From UBA1563 sp037440065 (GTDB lineage: Bacteria; Bacteroidota; Ignavibacteria; Ignavibacteriales; Ignavibacteriaceae), in NCBI GenBank assembly GCA_037440065.1, contig JBBIUV010000015.1:1129350-1193349 (forward strand): DNA of 64,000 nucleotides, given 5' to 3'. The stretch's first letter is position 1; the number at the start of each line of letters is the position of its first letter. Below the pieces are notes generated by a model, which was not told the DNA's origin, did no database searches, and saw only the letters and a program-made list of their open reading frames with translations. The position numbers and the translations under genes are program-made. Shown one piece after another: positions 1-9,305 of the stretch.

Positions 1-1
1 G

Positions 2-646
2 TATCTTATTAAAGCTGGATTGTTCGATGCCGCAAAAACCATGACGATATCAGTTCGTGGTGATTCGGCAAGTTCGGCCGGAGTTCTTTCGTGGGAGTTT
101 GATAATTTCCACTTGAAACAAGAACCTATCAGTGTTGGCTCGGGAACATTCTGGTCGGGATTTGCATATTTCCCTAAAACAAAAATTCAAACCGGAACTG
201 CAATCAATTATAAATTTTATGTTACTAACTGCACGTTTGGCGGTTGGGAATCGGGAATTCAAAACAGAGTATTTAATCTTCCGGAATCTGATTCAACTCT
301 AGTTTGGAAATTCTTTAATGATAAAAATCCTTTGACCGGAATTGAAGGCGAAGTTCCGTTGGTCGCAGATAAATTTATGTTATATCAAAATTATCCAAAT
401 CCATTTAACCCGGTAACAACTATCAAATATTCAACTATAGAAAAATCAAATGTGCAGCTAAGAGTTTTTAATCTTTTAGGTGAAGTTGTGAAAACGTTGG
501 TAAATCAATCTGTAGAAGCCGGTGTGCATTCTGTTACATGGAATGGATTAAATGAGAAGGGAACGCCGGTTAATTCAGGCATTTATTTAATGCGGTTGGA
601 ATCCGCTTCTCAAATCCAAATGCGTAAAATGATTTTGTTAAAATAA
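2..646 (+). CDS. T9SS-sorted secreted protein, C-terminal part (5'-partial)
   Basis: The reading frame is open to the left edge of the window, so this is the last ~214 residues of a longer protein and the true start is not visible. The final ~85 residues are a type IX secretion C-terminal sorting domain: the motif NYPNPFNP, then a beta-sandwich pattern (VQLRVFNLLGEVVKTL, SGIYLMRL) ending in KMILLK. Such domains direct export across the outer membrane and are cleaved or anchored at the surface. The ~120 residues before it are beta-rich and aromatic-rich and resemble a carbohydrate-binding or immunoglobulin-like module, but no family is identified. The saccharolytic genes just downstream suggest a polysaccharide-related role (inference). 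Confidence 0.85.
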   Translation, partial: YLIKAGLFDAAKTMTISVRGDSASSAGVLSWEFDNFHLKQEPISVGSGTFWSGFAYFPKTKIQTGTAINYKFYVTNCTFGGWESGIQNRVFNLPESDSTLVWKFFNDKNPLTGIEGEVPLVADKFMLYQNYPNPFNPVTTIKYSTIEKSNVQLRVFNLLGEVVKTLVNQSVEAGVHSVTWNGLNEKGTPVNSGIYLMRLESASQIQMRKMILLK

Positions 647-694
647 TTTGTTGTAGAGTCATATCATGGTATGAATCTACAAAGGACATTTGCA

Positions 695-3274
695 GTGAAG
701 AAATTTTTTCTCCTCATTTTTATTTTTCTTGTTGCGGGAACAAATACATTTCCGCAAAGGGACAATGGAGATGTCTTTGTTGATTCAACCGGAGTAATGC
801 GGTGGGAAAAAACAAACGATGAAGTGAAATTGTTTGGAGTAAACTATACTACTCCATTCGCGTATTCTTACCGCGCTCAGAAGAAGTTGGGATTAAATTT
901 CAAGCAGGCAATCGATATCGATGTTGCACAAATGATTCGACTTGGTTTTGACGCGTTCCGCGTTCATGTGTGGGATAAAGAAATCTCCGATAATGTTGGA
1001 AATCTAATTGAGAATGAACATCTCGATTTACTTGATTATCTTTTGTGGAAATTGGAGTCGAATGGAATAAAAACTATTCTTACGCCAATTGCCTGGTGGG
1101 GAACCGGCTGGCCCGAACCGGATGAAGTAACTTCTGGATTTGCGCAACCATATTCAAAACTTCAACTAATTACCGATACCATTGCGCGTACTGCGCAGCG
1201 TAATTATTTAAAACAATTTGTCGCTCATCAGAATCGCTACACAAAATTTACCTATGTAAATGACCCTTCCATTATTGCGATGGAAATTATTAATGAACCT
1301 TTTCATCCTGATGATGGGAAGATGGTAACGAACTATATAAATGAAATGGTTTCTGCCATGAGAGAAACCGGGTACAGCAAACCGATTTTCTACAACATTA
1401 GCCAGAATTGGAGTGACATTCAAGCTCAAGCTGTCTGCGATGCGAATATTCAAGGTATTTCTTTCCAGTGGTATCCTACTGATCTCGTTCACAATAAAAT
1501 GTTAAAAGGAAATTTCCTTCCTAACGTGGATCATTATAGAATTCCTTCTGAGAATATATCTGGTTATAAAAATAAAGCTAAAATGGTTTATGAGTTTGAA
1601 GCCGCTGATGTTGGGGGCTCGTACATGTATCCGGCTATGGTAAGAAGTTTTAGAGAAGCGGGAATGCAGTTTGCCACAATGTTTTCGTACGAACCGTCTC
1701 AGATCGCGTGGAGCAACACGGAATATCCTACGCACTTCACAAACTTGTTGTACACACCTTCAAAAGCAATCAGTTTGATGATAGCTGGTTATGCGTTCCA
1801 TGAACTTCCGCTTTATAAATCTTATGGAAATTACCCATTGAACAATTCATTCGGAAATTTTCGTGTAAGTTATGATGAAGACTTAAGTGTTGCGAATTCA
1901 GATTCGTGTTTTTACTATTCAAACAGTACAACAGATATTCCGCGAAATATAAAATCGGTGAAACATATTGTCGGATGTGGAAATTCAGAATCAATAAAGT
2001 ACAACGGAACCGGTGCATACTTTCTCGATAAACTAGAAGAAGGAATTTGGAGACTTGAAGTTTATCCAGATGCAATTTGGTTAGACGATCCATTCAAACC
2101 GACAAGTATGTCGAGACAAGTGGCAAAATTATTTTGGAATGAAAGAGAGATTTCTGTTTATCTTCCTGAACTTAACGATCAATTTTTTATTAATAAACTT
2201 ATCGGGAATAAAGTACAAGTCGGTAAAGCGACAAACACATCATTTAAAATAAAACCCGGGGTTTATCTTCTCTCATCTTCAAAACTTGAGAATAAAACAG
2301 TTAACAAGTATCTAAAAGGAAGTGAAAAATTTCTTGCCGGACTCTATACTCCTCCTTCCAAGACGGATGAAGTTCACGTTTTTAATCTTTCTAAGGAGAC
2401 ACAACTTCAAGGAAAACCTCTTCAACTTAAATTTCAAATTGCTGCTGTTGACCAAATTAGAAGCGCTGAACTTTATGTCAAACGTTTTGGCTGGAGAAAG
2501 TTTGCAAAATATTCCCTAAAGAAGGGTGAAGGTTTTATTTATTCTTTTGAAGATTCGTCAAAAATATTTTCCGAAGGAGAAGTACAATATTGTGTTGCGG
2601 TTAAGATTAAGAATAAAATAGTAACATTCCCAGGCAGTATAAATGGCTCACCAAATGATTGGGATTTCCGAATTGATGATCCGTGGAAAGTTGTTATTGG
2701 CAAACCGGGGGAGAATATAAATTTGTTCTCCTCATCGCATGACCGAGAAGACCTGCTCTTCCCCCACTACAGTGAAGACATGCAGTATGAAATAAATTAC
2801 AAAAGTGGAATGGATGGCAGCTCAACATCACTAACGGTTAAGGTAAAATATATTAACGCGAATGAAATTCCTTTTGGTTTTCAACTTGCAGTTGATGAAA
2901 AAATTAAATCATTGTTAAGTGAACAAAATGATTATCGTTATTTGGTAGTTAGAGGTCATGCAAATCAAGTTACTGCTTCAACAATAAAATTGAATTTACT
3001 AACTAAAGATGACATGACTTTTAGTACATACATAGAGTTGCAGCCTGAATGGCGTGATATCGTTATTCCTTTTGAAAAGTTTGTAAGTGGAACTTCACTC
3101 ATCTTGCCAAATTCATATCCATTGTTTCTTCCACCTGTTAGAGAAGTTTTGAACAATGCTAAAAAACTAAATCTATTTGATCTAAGTGCACTTCAAATTG
3201 TTTGCGGAGACAACATGGAAGAGACAAAGGAAACCGGTTTTGAAATCGAATCAATTTATTTAACTGCAAAATAG
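695..3274 (+). CDS. Secreted GH5-like glycoside hydrolase (cellulase/mannanase superfamily)
   Basis: Predicted exported (beta/alpha)8 glycosidase of clan GH-A. The segment IIAMEIINEPF contains the NEP motif with the putative acid/base Glu (E209, counted from an ATG at 671). MVYEFEAADVGG holds the likely nucleophile Glu (E308). An N-terminal hydrophobic signal peptide is present. The GTG at 695 is preferred because AAAGGA lies 8 nt upstream and it starts the signal peptide with VKKFFLLIF; the ATG at 671 would only add eight residues. About 400 further residues follow the catalytic barrel and look like beta-sandwich modules. No T9SS sorting domain is seen. Substrate is unknown; beta-mannan or beta-glucan are plausible. 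It precedes the epimerase by 4 nt, so co-transcription is likely. Confidence 0.8.
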   Translation: MKKFFLLIFIFLVAGTNTFPQRDNGDVFVDSTGVMRWEKTNDEVKLFGVNYTTPFAYSYRAQKKLGLNFKQAIDIDVAQMIRLGFDAFRVHVWDKEISDNVGNLIENEHLDLLDYLLWKLESNGIKTILTPIAWWGTGWPEPDEVTSGFAQPYSKLQLITDTIARTAQRNYLKQFVAHQNRYTKFTYVNDPSIIAMEIINEPFHPDDGKMVTNYINEMVSAMRETGYSKPIFYNISQNWSDIQAQAVCDANIQGISFQWYPTDLVHNKMLKGNFLPNVDHYRIPSENISGYKNKAKMVYEFEAADVGGSYMYPAMVRSFREAGMQFATMFSYEPSQIAWSNTEYPTHFTNLLYTPSKAISLMIAGYAFHELPLYKSYGNYPLNNSFGNFRVSYDEDLSVANSDSCFYYSNSTTDIPRNIKSVKHIVGCGNSESIKYNGTGAYFLDKLEEGIWRLEVYPDAIWLDDPFKPTSMSRQVAKLFWNEREISVYLPELNDQFFINKLIGNKVQVGKATNTSFKIKPGVYLLSSSKLENKTVNKYLKGSEKFLAGLYTPPSKTDEVHVFNLSKETQLQGKPLQLKFQIAAVDQIRSAELYVKRFGWRKFAKYSLKKGEGFIYSFEDSSKIFSEGEVQYCVAVKIKNKIVTFPGSINGSPNDWDFRIDDPWKVVIGKPGENINLFSSSHDREDLLFPHYSEDMQYEINYKSGMDGSSTSLTVKVKYINANEIPFGFQLAVDEKIKSLLSEQNDYRYLVVRGHANQVTASTIKLNLLTKDDMTFSTYIELQPEWRDIVIPFEKFVSGTSLILPNSYPLFLPPVREVLNNAKKLNLFDLSALQIVCGDNMEETKETGFEIESIYLTAK

Positions 3275-3278
3275 TATT

Positions 3279-4244
3279 ATGAAAGAAAATAAAATCTCAA
3301 TTGCTGAAACGAAGGGGGTCAACGGAAAAGAAATTACCGTTAAGAATAATATCACGAACGAATCTTTCACCATTCTTCCCGATTCCGGTGCCCGGTTAAG
3401 CAGGCTCTATCTTCATAATGGTGTTGAACTAATCCCGGTGATTAAGAAAATTGAAAATGTTCATTCAGAAAATAGAGATGATATTTTTTGTAATGCAAAA
3501 CTTTCACCTTTTGCCGGAAGAATTCGAGAAGGGAAGTTTGTTTTTAATTCGGTTACTCATCAACTGACAAAAAATTATCCGGAAGAGAATAATGCTTGTC
3601 ATGGAATTGTTTATGACCGGTCTTTCAACGTAATCGAAAAAACTATTGATGAACATTTTGCTTCATGCACACTTGAATACCATTATCGTGGTGATTTGCC
3701 CGGCTATCCCTTCGCGTATCGCATTCAACTAACATATCAGCTTTCTGATAAAGGAGTAAATTGCAAAACAGTTATTAAAAATAATTCGAGTAATCAAATA
3801 CCGCTAAGTGATGGGTGGCATTTCTATTTCGATCTCGGAGTGGACATTAACAACTTAAAACTAAAAACCGAAAACTTGGAAATGCAGGAACTTGGACCTC
3901 AAATGATTCCAACCGGGGGAAGAAAATCATTTAATGAATTCATTGATGGAAGAATCCTAGGTGATACGAAGTTTGATTCTTGTTTTAAATTGTCGAATAG
4001 AGATATAGCAGAAACACGACTCATCTCCGATGAACGAAAACTTGATCTTACAATTTGGCAAGAATCGGGTGAAGGGAAATATCAATATCTCGTTATCTAT
4101 ACTCCGCCGGATAGGAAATCTATCGCGATCGAACCGATGACTTCCAACATTAACTCATTCAACAATGAAGAAGGACTAATCATTCTTAATCCGAATGAAA
4201 CTTTTACTGCAAGTTTTGGAATTTCTCTTCACAAAAATATTTAA
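3279..4244 (+). CDS. Aldose 1-epimerase (GalM family)
   Basis: Interconverts alpha and beta anomers of aldoses such as galactose or glucose so that released sugars can enter catabolism. Family hallmarks are visible: FAGRIREGKFVF near the N-terminus, the NACHGIVYDR His motif, DGWHFYFDLG with the second catalytic His, and IEPMTSNINSFN with the probable catalytic Glu. The 321-residue length fits the family. There is no signal peptide, so it should act in the cytoplasm, unlike its exported neighbours. It lies 4 nt after the GH5-like gene and 17 nt before the beta-galactosidase, consistent with one operon for galactoside use. The exact sugar specificity cannot be read from sequence. Confidence 0.85.
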   Translation: MKENKISIAETKGVNGKEITVKNNITNESFTILPDSGARLSRLYLHNGVELIPVIKKIENVHSENRDDIFCNAKLSPFAGRIREGKFVFNSVTHQLTKNYPEENNACHGIVYDRSFNVIEKTIDEHFASCTLEYHYRGDLPGYPFAYRIQLTYQLSDKGVNCKTVIKNNSSNQIPLSDGWHFYFDLGVDINNLKLKTENLEMQELGPQMIPTGGRKSFNEFIDGRILGDTKFDSCFKLSNRDIAETRLISDERKLDLTIWQESGEGKYQYLVIYTPPDRKSIAIEPMTSNINSFNNEEGLIILNPNETFTASFGISLHKNI

Positions 4245-4261
4245 TATAAAAGAGAACATTT

Positions 4262-6712
4262 ATGAAAATTACTTTCAACTCTTTTCGTCTTATTTCTTAC
4301 GCCATTTTATTGGCCGTTTTATTTTATGCAGAAATAAACTTGGCGCTACAGGTAAACAATCCTAATCGCAGTACTTTATTTACACAAGATTGGAAATTCT
4401 CTCTCGGTGAGCAATCAGGCGCTAACGAAGTTTCATTTTACGATAACCATTGGCGAGTGCTAAATCTTCCGCACGATTGGAGTATCGAAGGGAAGTTCAG
4501 CAAGGACAATCCCTCAACACCGAGCGGCGGTGCTTTGCCCGGAGGAATTGGATGGTATCGAAAAACATTTTCGATTTCAGAATCACAAAAAGATAAACTT
4601 ACTTTCATTGATTTTGATGGTGTTTACCATAATAGCGAAGTGTGGATCAATGGACATTGCTTGGGAAAACGTCCCTATGGTTATAGTTCTTTTCGATATG
4701 AACTTACTCCTTTCTTAAAATATGGGAAAGAGAAAAATGTTATCGCCGTAAAGGTTGATAACTCCCAACAGCCCAACTCTCGCTGGTATTCCGGTTCAGG
4801 AATTTATAGGAATGTGTGGCTAGTAACTACAGATAAAATTTTTGTTGATCATTGGGGAACATTTGTTACTACGTCGGAGGTTAGCAAATCTTCCGCAAAA
4901 GTTTCTATTCGGATAAAAGTGCGTAACACGTTGGAGGAAGAAAAATCTTTGATGATCATTACTTCCATTTTTAACAATTCGGGAAAGAAAGTAACAAATG
5001 TAAAATCTGTTCTGAATATTTCTGCTGCATCAGTTAACGAAACCGAACAGAAATTAGAAATTAAAAATCCGCAACTATGGGATACCGAACATCCAAACTT
5101 ATATAAAGCAGTTACCATAATTCAAAGTGACGGAAAAACTGTTGATACTTATGAAACACCCTTCGGTATTCGCTCATTTTATTTTGATGCTGCCAAAGGA
5201 TTTTTCTTGAACGGCAAACATTTAAAAATTCAAGGAGTCTGTAATCATCATGATCTCGGTTGTCTTGGCGCCGCAATCAACACTCGCGCGTTAGAGCGAC
5301 AGATAGAAATTATGAAGGGAATGGGAGTAAATGCGATCCGCACCTCGCACAATCCGCCTGCGCCGGAACTTTTAGAACTTTGCGATAAGATGGGCATTAT
5401 AGTAATGGATGAAGCATTCGACATGTGGGCGATGAAAAAAGTTGAGTTTGATTATTCGCTGAATTGGAAAGAGTGGCATAAGCGTGATTTGGAAGATATG
5501 GTTCTGCGCGACAGGAATCATCCGAGTGTTTTTATCTGGAGTATCGGGAATGAAATTCCCGAACAACGTGATAGCAGCGGAATTGAAATCACCCGTGAGT
5601 TGGTTTCAATAATCAAAAATTTAGACTCTACACGTCCGGTTACCTCCAATATGGATTACACAAAACCGGATAACTTTTTAAATAAGTCCGGAGCTCTAGA
5701 CTTGATCGGTTTCAGTTATCATCAATATGATTATGAATCTTTCCCCAAAAATTATCCGAATCAAAAATTTATTGGAAGCGAGACAACTTCATCTCTGGCA
5801 ACGCGTGGATTTTATGACATGCCTTCCGACAGCATCAGACGCTGGCCAATAAGATGGGATATTCCTTTTACGCAAGGTAATCAGAAGCAGATGTGTTCGG
5901 CATATGACAATTGCAGCGCTCCGTGGGGTTCGACAAATGAAGAGACTTGGAAGCTGATTAAAAAATATGATTATCTCTCAGGTATGTTCCTTTGGACGGG
6001 ATTTGATTATCTTGGAGAACCAACTCCTTACACATGGCCTTCGCGCAGTTCCTATTTCGGCATTGTTGATCTTGCCGGAATCCCTAAAGATTTTTTCTAT
6101 TTATATAAAAGTGAATGGACAACCAAACCGACGCTTCACATTTTTCCGCATTGGAATTGGGAGAAAGGGAAACGAGTTGATGTTTGGGCTTACACAAACT
6201 GCGATGAAGTTGAATTATTCTTGAACGGTAAATCACTTGGTATCAGAAAACAACAACCTGATGTATTTCATTTGATGTGGAGAGTTGATTACCAACCGGG
6301 CACACTTAAAGCAGTTGGCAAAAAAGATGGAAAGGTGATTTTGACCGATCAAATTAAAACTGCGGGAGCACCTTATAAAATTGAAGCCGTTGCAGACAGA
6401 AATAAAATTGAAGCAGATGGGACTGATCTTTCCTTTATCACTGTAAAAGTGTTAGATAAAGAAGGCAACCTTGTTCCGAATGCAGATAATTTAATTCACT
6501 TTGATGTGACAGGCGAAGGAAAGATCATCGCGGTTGATAACGGTTTGCAGACAAGTCATGAACCTTTTCAAGCAACTTATAGGCATGCGTTTAACGGAAT
6601 GTGTCTTGGCATAATTCAATCAACTGATAAGAAGGGGAGAATAAAATTGACTGTAAAATCTGATGGACTTAGGAGTTCTTCTATTGAAATTGTGAGTAAC
6701 AAAGAAAAATAG
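4262..6712 (+). CDS. Exported GH2 beta-galactosidase-like enzyme
   Basis: Glycoside hydrolase family 2, 816 residues, with an N-terminal signal peptide. Domains in order: sugar-binding jelly roll (~40-200), immunoglobulin-like domain (~205-310), TIM barrel (~312-600), DUF4982 (~620-690) and a C-terminal GH2 domain-5-like Ig fold (~700-805). The barrel shows TSHNPPAPE around H363, the acid/base Glu in SIGNEIPE (E431) and the nucleophile Glu in GSETTSS (E507). This architecture is typical of Bacteroidota beta-galactosidases and related beta-glycosidases. Release of terminal beta-galactose followed by the upstream mutarotase is the likely pathway. Beta-glucuronidase or other GH2 specificities cannot be excluded. 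Confidence 0.9.
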   Translation: MKITFNSFRLISYAILLAVLFYAEINLALQVNNPNRSTLFTQDWKFSLGEQSGANEVSFYDNHWRVLNLPHDWSIEGKFSKDNPSTPSGGALPGGIGWYRKTFSISESQKDKLTFIDFDGVYHNSEVWINGHCLGKRPYGYSSFRYELTPFLKYGKEKNVIAVKVDNSQQPNSRWYSGSGIYRNVWLVTTDKIFVDHWGTFVTTSEVSKSSAKVSIRIKVRNTLEEEKSLMIITSIFNNSGKKVTNVKSVLNISAASVNETEQKLEIKNPQLWDTEHPNLYKAVTIIQSDGKTVDTYETPFGIRSFYFDAAKGFFLNGKHLKIQGVCNHHDLGCLGAAINTRALERQIEIMKGMGVNAIRTSHNPPAPELLELCDKMGIIVMDEAFDMWAMKKVEFDYSLNWKEWHKRDLEDMVLRDRNHPSVFIWSIGNEIPEQRDSSGIEITRELVSIIKNLDSTRPVTSNMDYTKPDNFLNKSGALDLIGFSYHQYDYESFPKNYPNQKFIGSETTSSLATRGFYDMPSDSIRRWPIRWDIPFTQGNQKQMCSAYDNCSAPWGSTNEETWKLIKKYDYLSGMFLWTGFDYLGEPTPYTWPSRSSYFGIVDLAGIPKDFFYLYKSEWTTKPTLHIFPHWNWEKGKRVDVWAYTNCDEVELFLNGKSLGIRKQQPDVFHLMWRVDYQPGTLKAVGKKDGKVILTDQIKTAGAPYKIEAVADRNKIEADGTDLSFITVKVLDKEGNLVPNADNLIHFDVTGEGKIIAVDNGLQTSHEPFQATYRHAFNGMCLGIIQSTDKKGRIKLTVKSDGLRSSSIEIVSNKEK

Positions 6713-6806
6713 AGACGCTTGAAACGTAGCAAATATTAACTTGGTAGCAGTTTACCGATTAATTCTTTATTTTTGGATAAAACATTTCAATAAAAGCGAA
6801 TCGGTC

Positions 6807-9179
6807 ATGAAAAAAATAATTCTACTCCTGTCACTTCTTGTTCTTGCTATTCCGTCTTTAGCACAAAGCTTCGTACCTAAACGTGAATTTAGAGGCGCAT
6901 GGATTGCAACAGTTGCCAATATCGATTGGCCTTCAAGAGGAGCTTCGACCGCATCCCAGAAACAGGCACTAATTGACATTCTTAACGGACTTAAAGCAGT
7001 TAATGTTAACGCCGTGATGTTCCAGGTGAGACCTGAATCCGACGCGCTTTATAATTCATCAATCGAACCCTGGTCTTACTGGCTGACCGGAACTCAGGGA
7101 GTTGCCCCAAATCCTTTTTACGATCCCTTACAATTTGCAATTGAAGAAACACACAAACGGGGAATGGAACTGCATGCATGGTTAAATCCTTACCGTGTTG
7201 AACGAAGCGTGGGGAATTATCAAACTGCCGCAAATCATATTTCAAAAAAACATCCCGAGTGGACGTTTACCAAGGGAACATTAAGATTGTTAGATCCGGG
7301 GCTACCGCAAGCCAGAGAATACGTTGTATCGGTTATTATGGATATTGTGCGAAGATACGATGTAGACGGAATTCACTTTGACGATTATTTTTATGAAGAC
7401 GGGATGACTACGGAAGATGCCGCTACTTACACAAATTATAATCCTGGTGGAATGACACTTCCCAACTGGCGCAGAAATAACGTAAACACTCTTGTAAAAA
7501 TGATAAGCGACAGTATTACTTTAGCAAAACCTTTTGTTAAGTGGGGAATTAGTCCCCGCGGAATTTGGCGACCGAACTATCCTGCTGGGATTAGCGGCAA
7601 CGACAATTATAATTCCATTTATTGTGATGCTATGGCATGGCTGCATGCTAAGTCGATTGACTATATAAATCCACAACTCTATTGGGCGTTCGGAGGAAAC
7701 CAGGACTATGCAAAGTTAATGCCCTGGTGGGCTGATTCAGCAGGTGCTAATGGTCGACATATGTATGTTGGTCATGCGGTGTACAGAATTAATTCCGGCG
7801 TTGGTCCATTTAATGCAAACGAGATACCAAAACAGATCCGCCTGAACAGGACAGATAATTTTTGCCAGGGAAGTGTTCTCTACAATACAACGGCCACGTT
7901 AGGAAATTTGCTGGGATTTACCGATTCACTTAAGAACACCCTTTACAAATATCCGGCATTAACCCCAATAATGAATTGGAAAGCCAACAATGAGCCGATG
8001 CCTCCCGGAAATTTAAGGATAGAAAAAAGTTTAGCAACTTCAGCTGCAAAACTTGTCTGGGATAAAGGGGAACTTGATATGGACGGTGACTCTTCCTTCC
8101 TTTATGTGTTATATAAGTTTACTACAGGTACCCCTTCGCAAAGTGAAATTGATAATAACCAAAATATTTTGGACATCACCACACTAAATGAAATAGCCCC
8201 GAAAAATCTTGTCGCATCAGGTGAACTTTTTTTTGGTGTAAGTGCTTTAGACCGTTACGGAGCCGAGAGCCCTCTTTCAAATATTGTTCAATTACTGCCC
8301 CCGCCCGTACCGGCGCTTGCATCTCCTGCAAATGATGTAGTTGACCAGAGAGATACACTGAAATTGATATGGAATTATGCAAAGAATGCTTTTCAGTATC
8401 AGCTGCAAGTAGCAGATAATAATGCATTCACAGGAACGTTGATCGTGAATAGTGTAGTTGTTGATACCGCTTACGTCCTTACTAAATTGGCGGGAGAGAA
8501 AAAATATTATTGGAGAGTTAAAGCAACTAATCCCGCGGGAGAAAGCGCTTATTCCGCAGTGTTCAATTTTACTACCGGATTCCCTGCGGCAATAACCTTG
8601 CTTGAACCGGCACATGCTTCTACAGGTGTTTCACTTAATCCAACGTTTAAATGGGCTAAATCAAATAGTGCAACATCATATAGATTCCAGTTTGCATCGA
8701 GTCTTACCATAACACCTCAGACTACACTGCTTGATACAGTTGTAACCGATACAACTATTTCACTTTCAAAATTAGTATTGAACAAAAACTATTTCTGGCG
8801 TGTGGCGGCAAAGAATCAATATGGAACAAGTCTCTGGTCAACTACCTTTGGATTCAAAACGCAAACCTCGGTTAAGGTTGAAGACGAACATGTTGTTCCC
8901 GATTTTTATGAACTTGCGCAGAATTATCCTAATCCCTTTAATCCTTCAACCACAATTAGTTTTGCAATACCTTTAGCGGAATATGTGGATGTGAAAATTT
9001 ACGATATGCTTGGCGCTGAAGTAATCACATTAGTTAGCGAAGATATGTCCCCCGGAAAATACTCTGTTGAATGGAACGGCATTGATTCACTCGGTAATCA
9101 TGTTCCAAGCGGAGTTTACTTTTACACTATCCGTGCCGGAAAGTTTCATGATACAAAGAAGATGATCTTTTTACGATAA
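6807..9179 (+). CDS. GHL10-family hydrolase with fibronectin-like modules and T9SS sorting domain
   Basis: The catalytic-like region (~20-400) matches the glycosyl hydrolase-like 10 (DUF187) family: FRGAWIATVANIDWPS, VNAVMFQVRPESDALY, GMELHAWLNPYRV and GIHFDDYFYED. Family members act on, or bind, bacterial cell-wall or polysaccharide glycans. It is followed by a linker with three beta-sandwich (fibronectin III-like) repeats and a T9SS sorting domain with NYPNPFNPSTT near the end. The ATG at 6807 is chosen because it starts a clean signal peptide (MKKIILLLSLLVLAIPSLA); an earlier in-frame ATG-like start at 6741 would add 22 non-signal residues. Predicted cell-surface location. It may form the end of the saccharolytic operon. 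Confidence 0.88.
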   Translation: MKKIILLLSLLVLAIPSLAQSFVPKREFRGAWIATVANIDWPSRGASTASQKQALIDILNGLKAVNVNAVMFQVRPESDALYNSSIEPWSYWLTGTQGVAPNPFYDPLQFAIEETHKRGMELHAWLNPYRVERSVGNYQTAANHISKKHPEWTFTKGTLRLLDPGLPQAREYVVSVIMDIVRRYDVDGIHFDDYFYEDGMTTEDAATYTNYNPGGMTLPNWRRNNVNTLVKMISDSITLAKPFVKWGISPRGIWRPNYPAGISGNDNYNSIYCDAMAWLHAKSIDYINPQLYWAFGGNQDYAKLMPWWADSAGANGRHMYVGHAVYRINSGVGPFNANEIPKQIRLNRTDNFCQGSVLYNTTATLGNLLGFTDSLKNTLYKYPALTPIMNWKANNEPMPPGNLRIEKSLATSAAKLVWDKGELDMDGDSSFLYVLYKFTTGTPSQSEIDNNQNILDITTLNEIAPKNLVASGELFFGVSALDRYGAESPLSNIVQLLPPPVPALASPANDVVDQRDTLKLIWNYAKNAFQYQLQVADNNAFTGTLIVNSVVVDTAYVLTKLAGEKKYYWRVKATNPAGESAYSAVFNFTTGFPAAITLLEPAHASTGVSLNPTFKWAKSNSATSYRFQFASSLTITPQTTLLDTVVTDTTISLSKLVLNKNYFWRVAAKNQYGTSLWSTTFGFKTQTSVKVEDEHVVPDFYELAQNYPNPFNPSTTISFAIPLAEYVDVKIYDMLGAEVITLVSEDMSPGKYSVEWNGIDSLGNHVPSGVYFYTIRAGKFHDTKKMIFLR

Positions 9180-9305
9180 AGCATCTGTAGAGGATTATTT
9201 GGGTAGTGGTTATTGGGTTTGAGGAAAATTTTTCTTTTTCGAATTTTTACCTCCCGAAAGTATAATAATGTCTTGTATATCTGAATTCTATGAAAGGATT
9301 TGATC

